A DNA stretch of 64,000 nucleotides from Prostheceraeus crozeri (lineage: Eukaryota > Platyhelminthes > Polycladida > Euryleptidae). Every line of letters starts with the position of its first letter. The first letter of the stretch is position 1. The notes below the pieces were generated by a model that did no database searches, had not been told where the DNA came from, and worked only from the letters and a program-made list of their open reading frames with translations. The translations under genes and the position numbers were made by a program. Of this stretch, positions 1 through 9,666 are shown piece by piece. The stretch lies in assembly GCA_907163375.1 (NCBI GenBank), contig CAJQUW010005569.1:186001-250000 (forward strand), given 5' to 3'.

Positions 1-513
1 ATGGCGTCTCACATGTAAACGAAGACAGATAGGAACAAGCCGTTTGTTTCAGTGAATTTGTCTCACTCTTAGCTTTCAAATGACACCTCACTCGACAAAA
101 TCCGTCCACTAGAAGCCAAGATCGAAGCAAGCTGTCCAGAGGGGGGGGACGTCAGCGAAAAATTTTTATCTCCGATTGCTTTCAAATTCACCATACAGAT
201 GCAGAATTTCACGCTGAATCCGAATCTGGCCTCCGTTTTCACATCCGAGGCTGCGTTTGGACACTACACACCAAAACATACCACAGTTTAACCAAGACAA
301 CCTAGACGGTCGCCCACGTCAACCTAGACGGTCGCCCAAGTCCACCAGGCGGTCGGACACAGACACCCAAGGCTCACACACTGACGGTCCAGAGGGGGGG
401 GGACGGCAGCGGAACCTCGCCGGCACATCACGACACTGGCGGACCAGAGGGGGGGACTCAGACACGACGGCGGCCATCTTGCGCTATCTGGTGTTCGCCG
501 TTTTCTTACTACT
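1..513 (-). repeat. Polinton-type terminal repeat, outer end of a neighbouring copy
   Basis: Read on the minus strand, this stretch begins AGTAGTAAG and then follows the same order of blocks as 5,980-7,400: GATAGCGCAAG, GCCGCCGTCG, C-runs followed by CTCTGG, the block around AAACGGAGGCCAGATTCGG, and the block around AGCTAAGAGTGAGACAAATT. Its outer edge is therefore at 513 and its body lies left of the window. Polinton termini usually begin with AG, which fits. It has fewer internal repeat units than the copy at 5,980. The flank GATCTT after 513 would be its 6-bp target duplication, but the other side is not visible. Family assignment is inferred from linkage to the Polinton genes. Confidence 0.6.
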
Positions 514-528
514 GATCTTATTCAACGA

Positions 529-852
529 ATGTGCCTCAATGCCCACATTGTTTATTCCATTTACGGGGGCAAGGAAAATTTTCAAATTTTTTTGATGTCA
601 TGTGTTCGCCTCTTTCTGTGTGAAACAGGGGTAGGGAGGCAACCTCTTATACCTCGAAATGCATCGTGTGCTTCAAACTCGCATTTTCCATCTAAGTTTC
701 ATCCAAGAGGAAATAACATTCATCCGACTAAAAGATGCCGTGTGTGTTACTCACTTGGTAGGATTAAAAAAACTATCGTATTTTGTGATACCTATCCAGG
801 AAAACCGGGTCTTTGCATTACTCCATGTTTTGGTAATTACCACTCAAAATAA
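529..852 (+). pseudogene. piggyBac-type transposase C-terminal cysteine-rich tail
   Basis: The translated frame contains NIHPTKRCRVCYSLGRIKKT followed by VFCDTYPGKPGLCITPCF. This matches the C-terminal cysteine-rich finger of piggyBac transposases (CxxC, then C, then PGLCxxPCF), which binds element ends. The recognisable part starts near position 620. No catalytic DDD core is visible upstream, because the Polinton terminal repeat ends at 513. It is a fragment, not a working gene. AATAAA follows right after the stop codon (TCAAAATAAATTTC), consistent with a true 3' end. Confidence 0.75.
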
Positions 853-1498
853 ATTTCTTTTCACTTCGTATTTTTACTTTCATGGGGTTTATTGAAATAT
901 TTAATCATGTGACTGACGACATGTTAACCATTCAGACGATACACAGAAGCTCAAGAATAACGCGTGCTCCATCACGACTTGAATGTAGCCCTATTTGATT
1001 AAATTTAGAGTCTAAACGTACTTGTAAAATTTGTAATCAATGTGATATAACGTTCAATTCATTGTACGATTTTGGTGGTTTCGGAAATACGATGAACATG
1101 TACTGAGAGTACTGAGACATAAGGAAATTTCTTTATTCATACAAATATAATAACCAAATAATAAACTCCTGAAGTTCAATCCAGATAAATATTTATGTTT
1201 AGAGTGAATTAAACCCAATGACAAAAATGAAAAATTCAGAAAATTCTTGTAGCTCTGTCCGCCTTGTTTTCTATGTATAGTTTTAAAATTACGTACGTAT
1301 GTTGACTACTTGTATATCACAGTTGATTACATGCAATAATTTAATAAATGAGACATTATAATTCAATTATAATCATACTTAAATTTCGTAGTTCAGATAT
1401 ATTCAACCACATCAAAATTATTAGTCAACTATAGCTGACCGCCCACTCGGAAAATTCAAGATGATATACATATAGATCTATTGAGAAATAACTTGGAG

Positions 1499-1630
1499 AG
1501 GAAATAGCATTCATCCGACTAAAAGATGCCGTGTGTGTTACTCACTTGGTAGGATTAAAAAAGACTACCGTATTTTGTGATACCTGTCCAAGAAAACCGG
1601 GATTTTGCATTACTCCATGTTTTAGCAATA
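1499..1630 (+). repeat. Second copy of the piggyBac tail segment
   Basis: These bases repeat about 706-837 almost exactly, from GGAAATAGCATTCATCCGAC through TTTTGCATTACTCCATGTTT. A one-base length change in the A-run after GTAGGATTAAAAAA breaks the frame relative to the first copy. It is a second degraded piggyBac 3' end about 0.8 kb from the first, in the same orientation, so it may be either a second insertion or a local duplication. Confidence 0.7.
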
Positions 1631-2789
1631 AGACAAGCAATTATATATAATTTAGCCTACTGTACACGGACATGTGCAAAACTTCGCCTTTAATCAAATT
1701 ATGCTCCGCATACATTTTGTATTGATGTAGGCCCGCTATATGCATGCACAGTTGCACATATCAAAAACACTAAACATCAACAAATTGAAAAAGTTAAATG
1801 ATACCTTGCTTGTGAAGAACTCCATAATTATAATCCAAACATTAAACACATACAAACGTAGATCACGAAAACGCTATTTTATTTTGCAAAATTCATCAAA
1901 ATCATAGGAAATTTGTTTTGATGAAAGTTCAATGAACAGATTTTTTCTATTACTTCCGAATAACATTTCATATCAATTTCTTGTTTGTTTTCAAGTACTC
2001 CAAACGATCTGAGATTTCACACCAAAAGTTGTCAAAGCGTATCTGAATCAACTGAAAGTTACCCTATTTCAACAACACTATTCAAATTCAATATTCAAAT
2101 TCCTTCGTTGAATAGTGGATATGATAAAGCATCCTCAGCGGTTCTGCATTTGTCTCTGTATAACTGTGTATGATTCCATGATTACACGAATGATGGCAAA
2201 AACAGCTGCTGCTCAATTGCCCCGCATTCTCTATCCCGACAATGTTATTCAGCCCGCCAGGTTGAATAGAAGCCTCATGCTTGTAGCATTGAAGCTGATA
2301 GTATAAGCGTCGACACGGTGTCTTAATTAATGAGTCTTGCGATAACGCACCTAATATAAGTGTTATTGTTGCTAAGGAACGTCGTATTGTTGTTAAAGGA
2401 GACGGCCAAGAAACAAGAAGTGGAATCAAAATTAACGCTGATTGATATCGTTGCTTATTACAATATGTACTTTGGAATCAAACCGAATTACTAAGCCGTA
2501 AAACAGTTTACTACATCACAAAAATCGATGGAATCAATTCACAAATTTTCACAGAAAATAAATAGGCATTCAGTGAATACTGTGAATACTATACATGCCA
2601 CTGGAATTTATTCTTATTATGAAAATGTCTATGCAATGAATTCTCTTACTGAACATTTTAATTTGAGCCTATAACCTACAGCCCTACATGCATATTCTCA
2701 CTTTACAGTATGGCGACATTTTTTTAGCACTCTGTACATATTATTTCTGTGCATATATTTTCGGCCATCCTCGCAGTTGACTTCTTCCT
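1631..2789. other. Stretch without recognisable gene
   Basis: AT-rich DNA with scattered stop codons in all frames and only short open frames of low information. I see no domain, terminal repeat or tandem repeat here. Confidence 0.5.
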
Positions 2790-3624
2790 TGATTTTTTTT
2801 TAAAGAATAATTAACGTTTATTTTGAAAATACATAATCAAGTTCTTTTTACAGGCAGAGTAAATTTAAAAGTCACAAGACATAGTCAATTTCACTAAGAG
2901 GTCTCGATCGAGGTATGCATGACATAATGCTAGTTGCATTTCCCCTTTGAACGGCTAAGCTCAGACGTTGCTTCAGGAACTGAGTTGCTCTGGTCTCTCC
3001 GGTGACTTCACTTATTCTTCTTCCGAGCATCCTCACGAGGGCTCGAGCGTCAGTTCCCCATGCTCCGAGAGTCTCCATCGCAAAAGGACAAAAGCAAAAA
3101 TCATGAGCTAGACTCTCATACTTCCGTCGCTTCTTGTCTTCTGCTTTCGATGCCAGAATTCCTCCACCTTGTCTTGAATTTGGGATGTTGCTAGTGGCGA
3201 GTGTATCCACGCATGTGAAATCCCACATTAAAGCTCTACCGGACTTCCAAGGTATCAGAGTCACGCCATCCGGTCTTTTGCCGTCATCACGACTAAGGCC
3301 GTGAGGTTCAAGGACAGCAGGTATCCCGGTGGCAAATGATCGTCTGATAATGTCATTTGCTTCACTGTGTCGAATAATTCGTCCACTGTTCAGTTTACAA
3401 CTCAAACCGTGATTGCCGTAAAGATCGACGTCGGCACCACATCTGCATTTGTGAGGAAAACACACAGGAGCTCCTAGTCGTAGAGCGATGGCAATTCGCA
3501 GATTCTCGTTGTTGAGTTTGAGGCCCAAACATGAAATTGGGATTGAATTCAACCATGCACCCGCGTCTGGAGAAGATACGCAAAGCAAGCGACTTCTGTT
3601 TACTGGGTCGGATATTTGGCTCAA
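2790..3624 (-). pseudogene. LINE fragment, 3' end with C-terminal nuclease-like domain
   Basis: The 250-residue frame at 2,872-3,624 contains DAGAWLNSIPISCLGLKL, CRCGADVDLYGNHGLSC, RRSFATGIPAVLEPHGLSR and KRPDGVTLIPWKSGRALMWD. This string order is the conserved C-terminal region found after the reverse transcriptase in many invertebrate LINEs. It has a zinc-binding CxCG...HxxxC cluster and a PDG...WDFT core like PD-(D/E)XK restriction-like nucleases. The frame ends at 2,872; AATAAA and an A-run (complement of 2,793-2,801) follow on the minus strand, marking the LINE 3' end. The reverse transcriptase is absent, so the copy is 5'-truncated. The family is recognised by pattern only. Confidence 0.65.
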
Positions 3625-5860
3625 AATTTTCTCAAATTCGTCGTCGATTAATGGTTTGTCCCATGAACGTTGTAAAGCTTCCTTGATTATATTTTAGAAG
3701 CGAAGGCGATTTCATTGATGAAGGCCGTCATTCATACATTCTAACGTTTTGATCACTCATTTGTTACTTTGATATTACAATCGACAAACAACAGAAAACA
3801 GGTAAATTCAATAGAGGGAACCTGGTGTACGACGTGGCATATCGGTGTCGGAGCCGCCGATGAGGCGATATGTGATTAGGACCGAAGGAGATAAGGAGAT
3901 AAGAACGCCTCTGTCGTCAGCCCCTCAACACTGCCGCAGAGAACAGAATTTTAAGAAATATTATCGCCGCAACACAGAGAAAGTTTTCATGGCTCGTTCT
4001 GCGAGCCATGCCGCAGTGAAGGGGTTAACACACTACTGGCAAATCGTCCGAGTAAGTGAGCCTGCAGTAATACTGCTTTTTGTAAGTACAATGGAGATAG
4101 AATAATTAAATATTGAGTTGCATCATTAGTTGAAAATAGAAACAGACCTGAGTAGCCGTCATCCAATATCACGAGTCATCAACAGGCCTAGTTTACACCT
4201 CTCAACATCGACGCAACTCCCTATTTAAAGTTGCAGCCATGCCCGGGTAATGTTTAGATTTGCAGTTAACAAGCTAGTGAAATTACGATGAGTATTCGTT
4301 AAATATCACTTTTAACACGCTACTGTCAAATCGCCAATGAGAAATAATTGCGGTTAAAATAGATGATGGAGAATTAATCACGAGGAATGATAGTTATGCA
4401 TATTTGACATGCGGTACCTGAAATTATCTCTTTCCAATTGGCAAAACCTTATTTATTTGTCTCCTGAAGATTTTAATTAATTTTACTTGTACTGATCTAA
4501 TCATCTCCACTCCAGTAAAATTTAATCATGTCCACTGACTGTGGAGTTAAAGATGCCATTGTATTGCATAATTTCTTCATCGTTAGTGTAAATACAGGGT
4601 TCAAATCGATTCTTACACCCGAAACACCAGCAAAGACGCACGCTGGTCCATGCCCCTCTCGTCGTCTCCGGCATATCCACCAATCTTGAACTCGAAGAAG
4701 TAGCAGTGTCCATTCCAACATCGTTTTCTTGATCATTTTCAGCTGACGGCATATCCGCCTCATTATCACTTTGGTCTACAGTAATATCCATGCAACCTTT
4801 GAAGAGCATTTAAAGGCGCTCTGCTTGGTGCTGACATGATGTTGGATTAAAACACGTTTTGCAGCTCCATGGCGCTATGCAATGCATTCGCTAGATGTAT
4901 TACATTGTCAAATCACGGAATCGTATTATTTTCACGTGAGACGTAGGCCAATGACAGTTGAAATTTTCTCGCAATCGCTGAATTTTTGAAGAACCATAGA
5001 GATAAAAATTGATGGGCTTTATCATGCTGCATAATTTTACGTACTGTGCATTTAGAAATCGCAATTTTTCAAATTTGTAGCTCTCTCGCTTACAGGCTAC
5101 GATAGCTATGTTGGATATGCCATCATTACACACTGTGCATTTAGAGGTTGAAGGGTTTTAAATAACAATAATCGTTTATTGAATATACATGTAGAAAGCT
5201 GGACAGAGCGAGTTGACGTACGTGGTACATATAGAATGAAAGGAAATTTCCTTCAGAAAATTGTCGGTCAAAAGATAATTAGGAAGTAATTTCAAATATG
5301 TGAGAAAGTCAAAAGTCATCAATTTGTTTGTTGAACCTCAGTGTACACATTGGAATGAACGATGATTTACGACTAGGGTTTACAATCCCGGGATCTCGAC
5401 CCTATTTCCGAGATTAAAAATCCCGGGATTACGTCTTCGAGATCTCGAGGTATTTCGAGATATTTGAAAGATTGGCCCTGAGTTCCTTCTAAGTGACATA
5501 GTTAAGAGAGTCAATGGCTTTTTTGAAAATGCATCTAAATTTTTTATGTTCCAAGTTTGATAAATTGCCAATGTGCTGTATTTGCCGAGCCAGCTGGTTA
5601 AGCCTCGTTCACACGATGACACTAGTGTCGTGACATTAGTGCCGAGGAGCAGCGCGAAATCTGGGCTAAATCAATGCCGTGACACAAACCGTTCAGACGC
5701 TTAATAAACAGTGTTGTGACACTGCTACTAGTATTGCTTCTGTAAACTGAAAATACTTCGTAAATTGATAGCTGAAAGACAAATCACAACGATTTAAAAT
5801 AACGAGTAAAGGCTCGTTCAGACAGAGCTAGGTTTGCGGTTTGCGGTCTCGAGACACAGG
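3625..5860. other. Mostly featureless DNA with a CCCGGGAT palindrome cluster
   Basis: No supported gene. At 5,388-5,434 the motif ATCCCGGGAT occurs twice with GAGATCTCGA-type palindromes nearby. A similar GGGATCCCG pair occurs at 50,078-50,109, so this may be a dispersed repeat end. At 5,605-5,640 and 5,810-5,830 there are two GGCTCGTTCA/GCCTCGTTCA-like motifs in the same orientation, which might mark the ends of a small interspersed repeat. Confidence 0.35.
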
Positions 5861-5861
5861 A

Positions 5862-5979
5862 ATGATCCTCAAGCGGGTGAAACAAGTCCTGGAATCGATA
5901 CCTCCAACATCGGTAGAATCCGAAAGGTCATTCTCGGCGGCCGGTTTGTTCTTAACGAAATTACGGTCGAGAATGAGTG
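5862..5979 (+). pseudogene. hAT transposase C-terminal dimerisation segment
   Basis: The plus frame reads IPPTSVESERSFSAAG followed by LFLTKLRSRMS. This is the classic hAT C-terminal dimerisation signature (P-S-x-x-x-E-R-x-F-S). It is interrupted exactly where the Polinton terminal repeat begins (AGTAGTAAG at 5,980), so the Polinton appears to have inserted into an older hAT copy. No upstream catalytic core is recognisable. Confidence is high in the motif and moderate in the insertion reading. Confidence 0.75.
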
Positions 5980-7490
5980 AGTAGTAAGTAAAACTCCACT
6001 TCTGGATAGCGCAAGGTAGCCGCCGTCGCTGACGTCCCCCCCCCCTCTGGAACGGCAGAGTGTCGTGGTCGGCCGCCGTGGTGCTTTGGTTCTGACGCCC
6101 CTCCCCCTCTGGCCGACCGTCGTATAGCGCGCGGTGATGTGGTGTCTAGGTTGGCGTGGTGTGCCGGCCAGGTTGGGAGGGTGGACTGTCGTAGCTCACC
6201 TGAAAAAATCCTAAGTGTCAGAGTGGCTTTGTATAGGTAAAATTTTGAAAATTTTCCAAAGTGTGGAATTTCGACCTGGGACCGTCACCAAAACATTTTT
6301 CATCAAATTTCACTGACCTCCCCCCCCCCCGACAGCAATCTTCTAACTTTGGTTCTAGTGAACGGATTTTGTCTTAAGGCTACTCGTTTGAAAGAAGAGA
6401 AAAAACTGCTCGACAACATTTTTTGTTGCGAGTCAATCGGACCAGCCGTTCAAAAGTTAGAGCTGTTACAAGATTTTAGGTCGGAGCTCGCTCACCTGAA
6501 AAAATCCTAAGTGTCAGAGTGGCTTTGTATGGGTAAAATTTTGAAAATTTTCCAAAGTGTGGAATTTCGACCTGGGACCGTCACCAAAACATTTTTCATC
6601 AAATTTCACTGACCTCCCCCCCCTCTGGACAGCTAGCTTCAATCTTGGCTTCTAGTGGACGGATTTTGTCGTGCTATAGCTCGTTTGAAAGCTAAGAGTG
6701 AGACAAATTCAGTGAAAGAAACGGCTTGTTCATATCTGTCTTCGTTCAAAAGTTAGAGCGGTTACAAGATTTTAGGTCGGAGCTCGCTCACCTGAAAAAA
6801 TCCTAAGTGTCAGAGTGGCTTTGTATGGGTAAAATTTTGAAAATTTTCCAAAGTGTGGAATTTCGACCTGGGACCGTCACCAAAACATTTTTCATCAAAT
6901 TTCACTGACCTCCCCCCCCTCGGGAGAGCTGGCTTCGATCTTGGCTTCCAGTGGACGGATTTTGTCGTGCCATAGCTCGTTTGAAAGCTAAGAGTGAGAC
7001 AAATTCACTGAAAGAATCGGCTTGTTCCTATCTGTCTTCGTTTAGATGTGAGGCGCCATTTAAGATTTTGGGAGACTGTCGAAAAACGACAGAGTTAGAA
7101 TTTTGGACGTTTTGGGCTGTAGCGTCAAAACGAGGCATCGGATGGGAAAACGGAGGCCAGATTCGGATTCAGCGTGAAATTCTGCATCGGTATGGTGAGT
7201 TTCAAGTCAATCGGAGAGAAAAAGTTTCGCTGACGTTCCCCCCCCCGCCACCGATCTTCCAACTTTGGTTCTAGAGATCGTAGAAAGTCGTGCAATAGCT
7301 CGTTTGAAAGCTAAGAGTCAGACAAATTCACTGAAAGAATCGGCTTGTTCCTATCTGTCTTCGTTTAGATGTGAGACGCCATTTAAGATTTTGGGAGATT
7401 GACGAAAAACGACAGAGTTAGAATTTCCCAAGAAACAGCTCCAGCGGGCGAATGAAGGCTCGGATTGGTAAACGGAGGCCAGATTTGGAA
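5980..7490 (+). repeat. Left terminal repeat of Polinton 1
   Basis: It begins AGTAGTAAG and is the inverted counterpart of 1-513 block by block. It is longer because it contains extra tandem units. Poly-C runs followed by CTCTGG or a similar short string recur at about 6,020, 6,100, 6,320, 6,610, 6,910 and 7,240. The inner edge is fuzzy and lies before the promoter at 7,509. Unit-number differences between the two copies suggest that this repeat expands and contracts. Confidence 0.65.
6195..7080 (+). repeat. Three tandem units of about 296 bp
   Basis: The string CTCACCTGAAAAAATCCTAA starts at 6,195, 6,491 and 6,787, a period of 296 bp. Each unit continues through GGGACCGTCACCAAAACATT and a C-run of variable length. 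The last part of the unit (AGCTAAGAGTGAGACAAATT and following) is repeated again near 7,305. Variation is concentrated at the C-runs, as expected for slippage. Confidence 0.85.
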
Positions 7491-7508
7491 TCAGCTTGAT
7501 GTTATTGT

Positions 7509-7654
7509 CCAATGAGGATCATCATCCAATGAGAATCAAGCATTTCTATATAAATAGCGAGCCTTCCACAGTGAGAATCATTCCATCGTTGAATCACACG
7601 AGTGACGGACGCACATTTCCTCTCTCTATTCCATTCTATTATCCAACTAAAATG
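7509..7654 (+). promoter_or_regulatory. Left-end promoter with two CCAAT boxes and TATA box
   Basis: CCAAT boxes start at 7,509 and 7,526 (17 bp apart), and TATATAAATAG starts at 7,547, 21 bp after the second CCAAT. The first ATG is at 7,652. The same arrangement is present in mirror image at the polymerase end (23,842-23,882). The promoter function is inferred from the motifs and spacing. Confidence 0.7.
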
Positions 7655-7721
7655 GTAAGTCGCTACTTTCCTCCCTCTCCTCCCTTGAACGTAAACTTAA
7701 TACAATCTTTTCCATTTTCAG
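7655..7721 (+). other. 67-bp spliceosomal intron directly after the start codon
   Basis: The donor GTAAGT follows the ATG at 7,652-7,654 with no base between, and the acceptor CCATTTTCAG ends at 7,721. Length is 67 bp. The next exon begins GCATCTACTCCATC and is in frame with the gene that follows. An intron of identical length and related sequence sits at 23,593-23,659 on the other strand. Confidence 0.75.
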
Positions 7722-8426
7722 GCATCTACTCCATCTGCTGCGCTAGTAGGACAAAATGGCGGTCAAACGTTACAAGGTTCGCTACGATCAGATCATCTAC
7801 AACTGAGGCCAGTGGAAGAAACAACCAAGGTACATAATCCTACACCGCTACAGCGTAAATTTAAACAAGTCTTGCGTTATGACGATCATGGCGTAGTACT
7901 CCAAACGGGAATGCTCCCTTCCACGGATGTCAAGATAATGCACAATCAGTATGGAGACTACTTACTGATCCCCGTGAGTCCGTACATTCGCAACCAACTT
8001 GATATTATTGAGGAGTACGTGACATTAAATATGGACATTCCTACTCCTCTTGCTCAAGAGTGGAAGGCGAGAGATGACAAGGATACTCCCTATAGAAAGA
8101 TTTGGGATGGTAATCACATTTGCCTACCGGTATCACATTGGTGCACTTACTATAAGAAGGAGGGAGATCATTCAACACCCATCACATGCGACGAGCTCGG
8201 AGAAGGTACTTGGGATATCCTTTTCAAAGTGAATGGGCTATATTATGGTCGGCATAAGGATAATAAAATAGCCTCTCTCTCCATGCATATGGAAACCATC
8301 CTATATATTCCAAAACCACCCAACGTGGACGACATAATTGATCAAATCCTTAACAGCAGTGGTACGAAGCGCAAGTCGGAGAAGAATGCTGCATCAAAAC
8401 GCAAATCAAAGAAGGAGAATTACTAG
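7722..8426 (+). CDS. Unrecognised Polinton protein, first gene at left end
   Basis: The main exon follows the one-codon first exon and 67-bp intron and gives roughly 235 residues. I recognise no family. Visible features are a mid-protein stretch rich in aromatic and beta-type residues (YGDYLLIPVSPYIRNQLDII, then YYGRHKDNKIASLSMHME) and a strongly basic tail (KRKSEKNAASKRKSKK) that could act as a nuclear localisation or nucleic-acid-binding signal. Its position beside a TATA promoter at the element end suggests an early-type accessory or replication gene. The start choice rests on the intron and ATG rather than on an internal GTG. Confidence 0.6.
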   Translation, partial: ASTPSAALVGQNGGQTLQGSLRSDHLQLRPVEETTKVHNPTPLQRKFKQVLRYDDHGVVLQTGMLPSTDVKIMHNQYGDYLLIPVSPYIRNQLDIIEEYVTLNMDIPTPLAQEWKARDDKDTPYRKIWDGNHICLPVSHWCTYYKKEGDHSTPITCDELGEGTWDILFKVNGLYYGRHKDNKIASLSMHMETILYIPKPPNVDDIIDQILNSSGTKRKSEKNAASKRKSKKENY

Positions 8427-8460
8427 TCCTTTCCTAACTCTACCCTATGACAATTCGCTT

Positions 8461-8586
8461 ATGTGCTTTGAGTGTCGTAGACGTGGTCTTATTAGATACA
8501 TTTTACTTCTTCGTTGCCATCATATCATTTGTGTATTTTGTCGTGAAAAGCATCGATGTAATTCTTCATTTTGTAATATGTTATAG
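8461..8586 (+). CDS. Mini RING-like zinc-binding protein (41 aa)
   Basis: Starting at the ATG at 8,461, the short frame reads MCFECRRRGLIRY, then RCHHIICVFCREKHRC. The spacing C-x2-C, then CHH, then C-x2-C resembles the first half of a RING or related cross-brace finger. A second, larger RING-like protein lies at 9,667-9,990, so the pair may be related. Virus-encoded RING proteins often act in ubiquitin transfer or DNA binding; that role is inference here. It is short enough that chance cannot be excluded. Confidence 0.4.
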   Translation: MCFECRRRGLIRYILLLRCHHIICVFCREKHRCNSSFCNML

Positions 8587-8638
8587 AACGTTTCCTTAGA
8601 TGTGTAAATTTCCGTTTTAGGCTTCTATCATCATTTTT

Positions 8639-9169
8639 ATGGATTGTGAGGGTGAACCTGTACAGGAGCTCAGTGCTATTGCTATGAACAATTGGACATA
8701 TCAGATTGTCAGTGTCTATCATCAACATGCCAACTGCAATCCCAATGTTGATCAATGGGCGAGAAAACACATTCATGGACTTAATCTGAAATATTTGCAA
8801 GATTATGGCTTTTCTTGTGAGAGTGCTCTTCTTATTGACTTTAAACGATGGTTAGCTGCTTTCAATGTTATACGCATCTTTTGTAATAATCCTGGTAAGG
8901 AGAGGAAAGTATTTCCTAATTTAATCATTGATGATATTTTGCTCCCACCTTGGGATAGTAGAGTGAATCAACATTATCATGAAGTCACGAAACGTTTTAA
9001 GGATTTGTGTGTTCCTATTTTGTCTGTTCGTTGTAGTAGCTACATTCATAACCAATGCTTCTTTCCTCCTTACCTCAGCACTGCCAAAGTCCTGTATGGT
9101 TATCATTGCTCGCTGTATGATAGTTACCAGCTGTATCTATTTTATCTCTTTCAAACCATTGATTTATAA
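8639..9169 (+). CDS. Putative DEDD-type (DnaQ-like fold) exonuclease-related protein
   Basis: The 176-residue protein starts MDCEGEPVQELSAIAMNN, where DxE near a beta strand matches motif I of DEDD exonucleases. It continues YQIVSVYHQHANCNPN, WARKHIHGLNLKYLQDYG, then FCNNPGKERKVFPNL and LPPWDSR. The N-N-P-x-K-E piece would correspond to the second metal-binding motif. Proteins starting DxEG.P.QEL occur in virus-like elements of invertebrates as far as I recall; I cannot confirm the family without a profile search. The ATG at 8,639 follows an A/T-rich leader. The C terminus is hydrophobic. Confidence 0.45.
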   Translation: MDCEGEPVQELSAIAMNNWTYQIVSVYHQHANCNPNVDQWARKHIHGLNLKYLQDYGFSCESALLIDFKRWLAAFNVIRIFCNNPGKERKVFPNLIIDDILLPPWDSRVNQHYHEVTKRFKDLCVPILSVRCSSYIHNQCFFPPYLSTAKVLYGYHCSLYDSYQLYLFYLFQTIDL

Positions 9170-9253
9170 TGCATGCTTGTTACCGTTATTCAATAAATGT
9201 TACTATGAGAAGAGTTGTTTTCATGCAATGGATGGGTTAGTTAAAGGGCGATC

Positions 9254-9664
9254 ATGTCTTTCTCAAACGACTGCGGAACATTACATTTTCATAGGCAAAG
9301 TTTAAAAGGAGCTGTTCAAGATTATGTGATAAATTTTCATAAAGATGAGACCGACATCGAAGCAGTGGTCGATGATGCTAGCACTCTATTTCTAGAGTTA
9401 ATGAATACATTCTCTGATAGCATTATCATGGCGCGATTAGTTGCGAAAATTAAGTTTAGTCATTTTGGAAAGGAAGAGGTGGAAAGTCGCTCTTTCCATT
9501 TTGCTTCTTATTCAATGGAAGTGGTAGATCACCCCGAAGAATTTTTTAAAAGACATATGATAAAAATTGCTGAACGTCTTAACGCATTTATCCATCATGG
9601 TAGCAGTCTAGTGATTGAAGCGATTTCAGATATTCACATTCAACTTTCCATAAAGAAAAATTGA
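9254..9664 (+). CDS. Small protein resembling the N-terminal domain of Polinton-type PolB
   Basis: This 136-residue protein ends with IKIAERLNAFIHHGSSLVI and EAISDIHIQLSIKKN. The pattern I..RL..F...GS..V...I.DI.I is the one that precedes the exonuclease domain in protein-primed polymerases of adintovirus-like elements. In element 2 the corresponding part at 60,082-60,567 reads IESMINKLEN-like helices followed by RESGWRFVKILSKKIVIDKY. Here it stands alone, more than 10 kb from the polymerase. It could be a split-off terminal-protein-like or replication accessory domain. The resemblance is visual only. Confidence 0.45.
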   Translation: MSFSNDCGTLHFHRQSLKGAVQDYVINFHKDETDIEAVVDDASTLFLELMNTFSDSIIMARLVAKIKFSHFGKEEVESRSFHFASYSMEVVDHPEEFFKRHMIKIAERLNAFIHHGSSLVIEAISDIHIQLSIKKN

Positions 9665-9666
9665 AA

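Noticed and set aside
3845-4105. 86-residue plus-strand frame
   Set aside because: No domain pattern, no conserved neighbour and no promoter; likely chance.
5388-5434. ATCCCGGGAT palindromes as a protein-binding operator
   Set aside because: A similar cluster at 50,078 without genes suggests a dispersed repeat rather than a regulatory site.
1-7490. A single foldback element with ends at 1 and 7,490
   Set aside because: The conserved AGTAGTAAG termini are at 513 and 5,980 and face each other, so the outer ends are inside this interval; two neighbouring Polinton ends explain it better.
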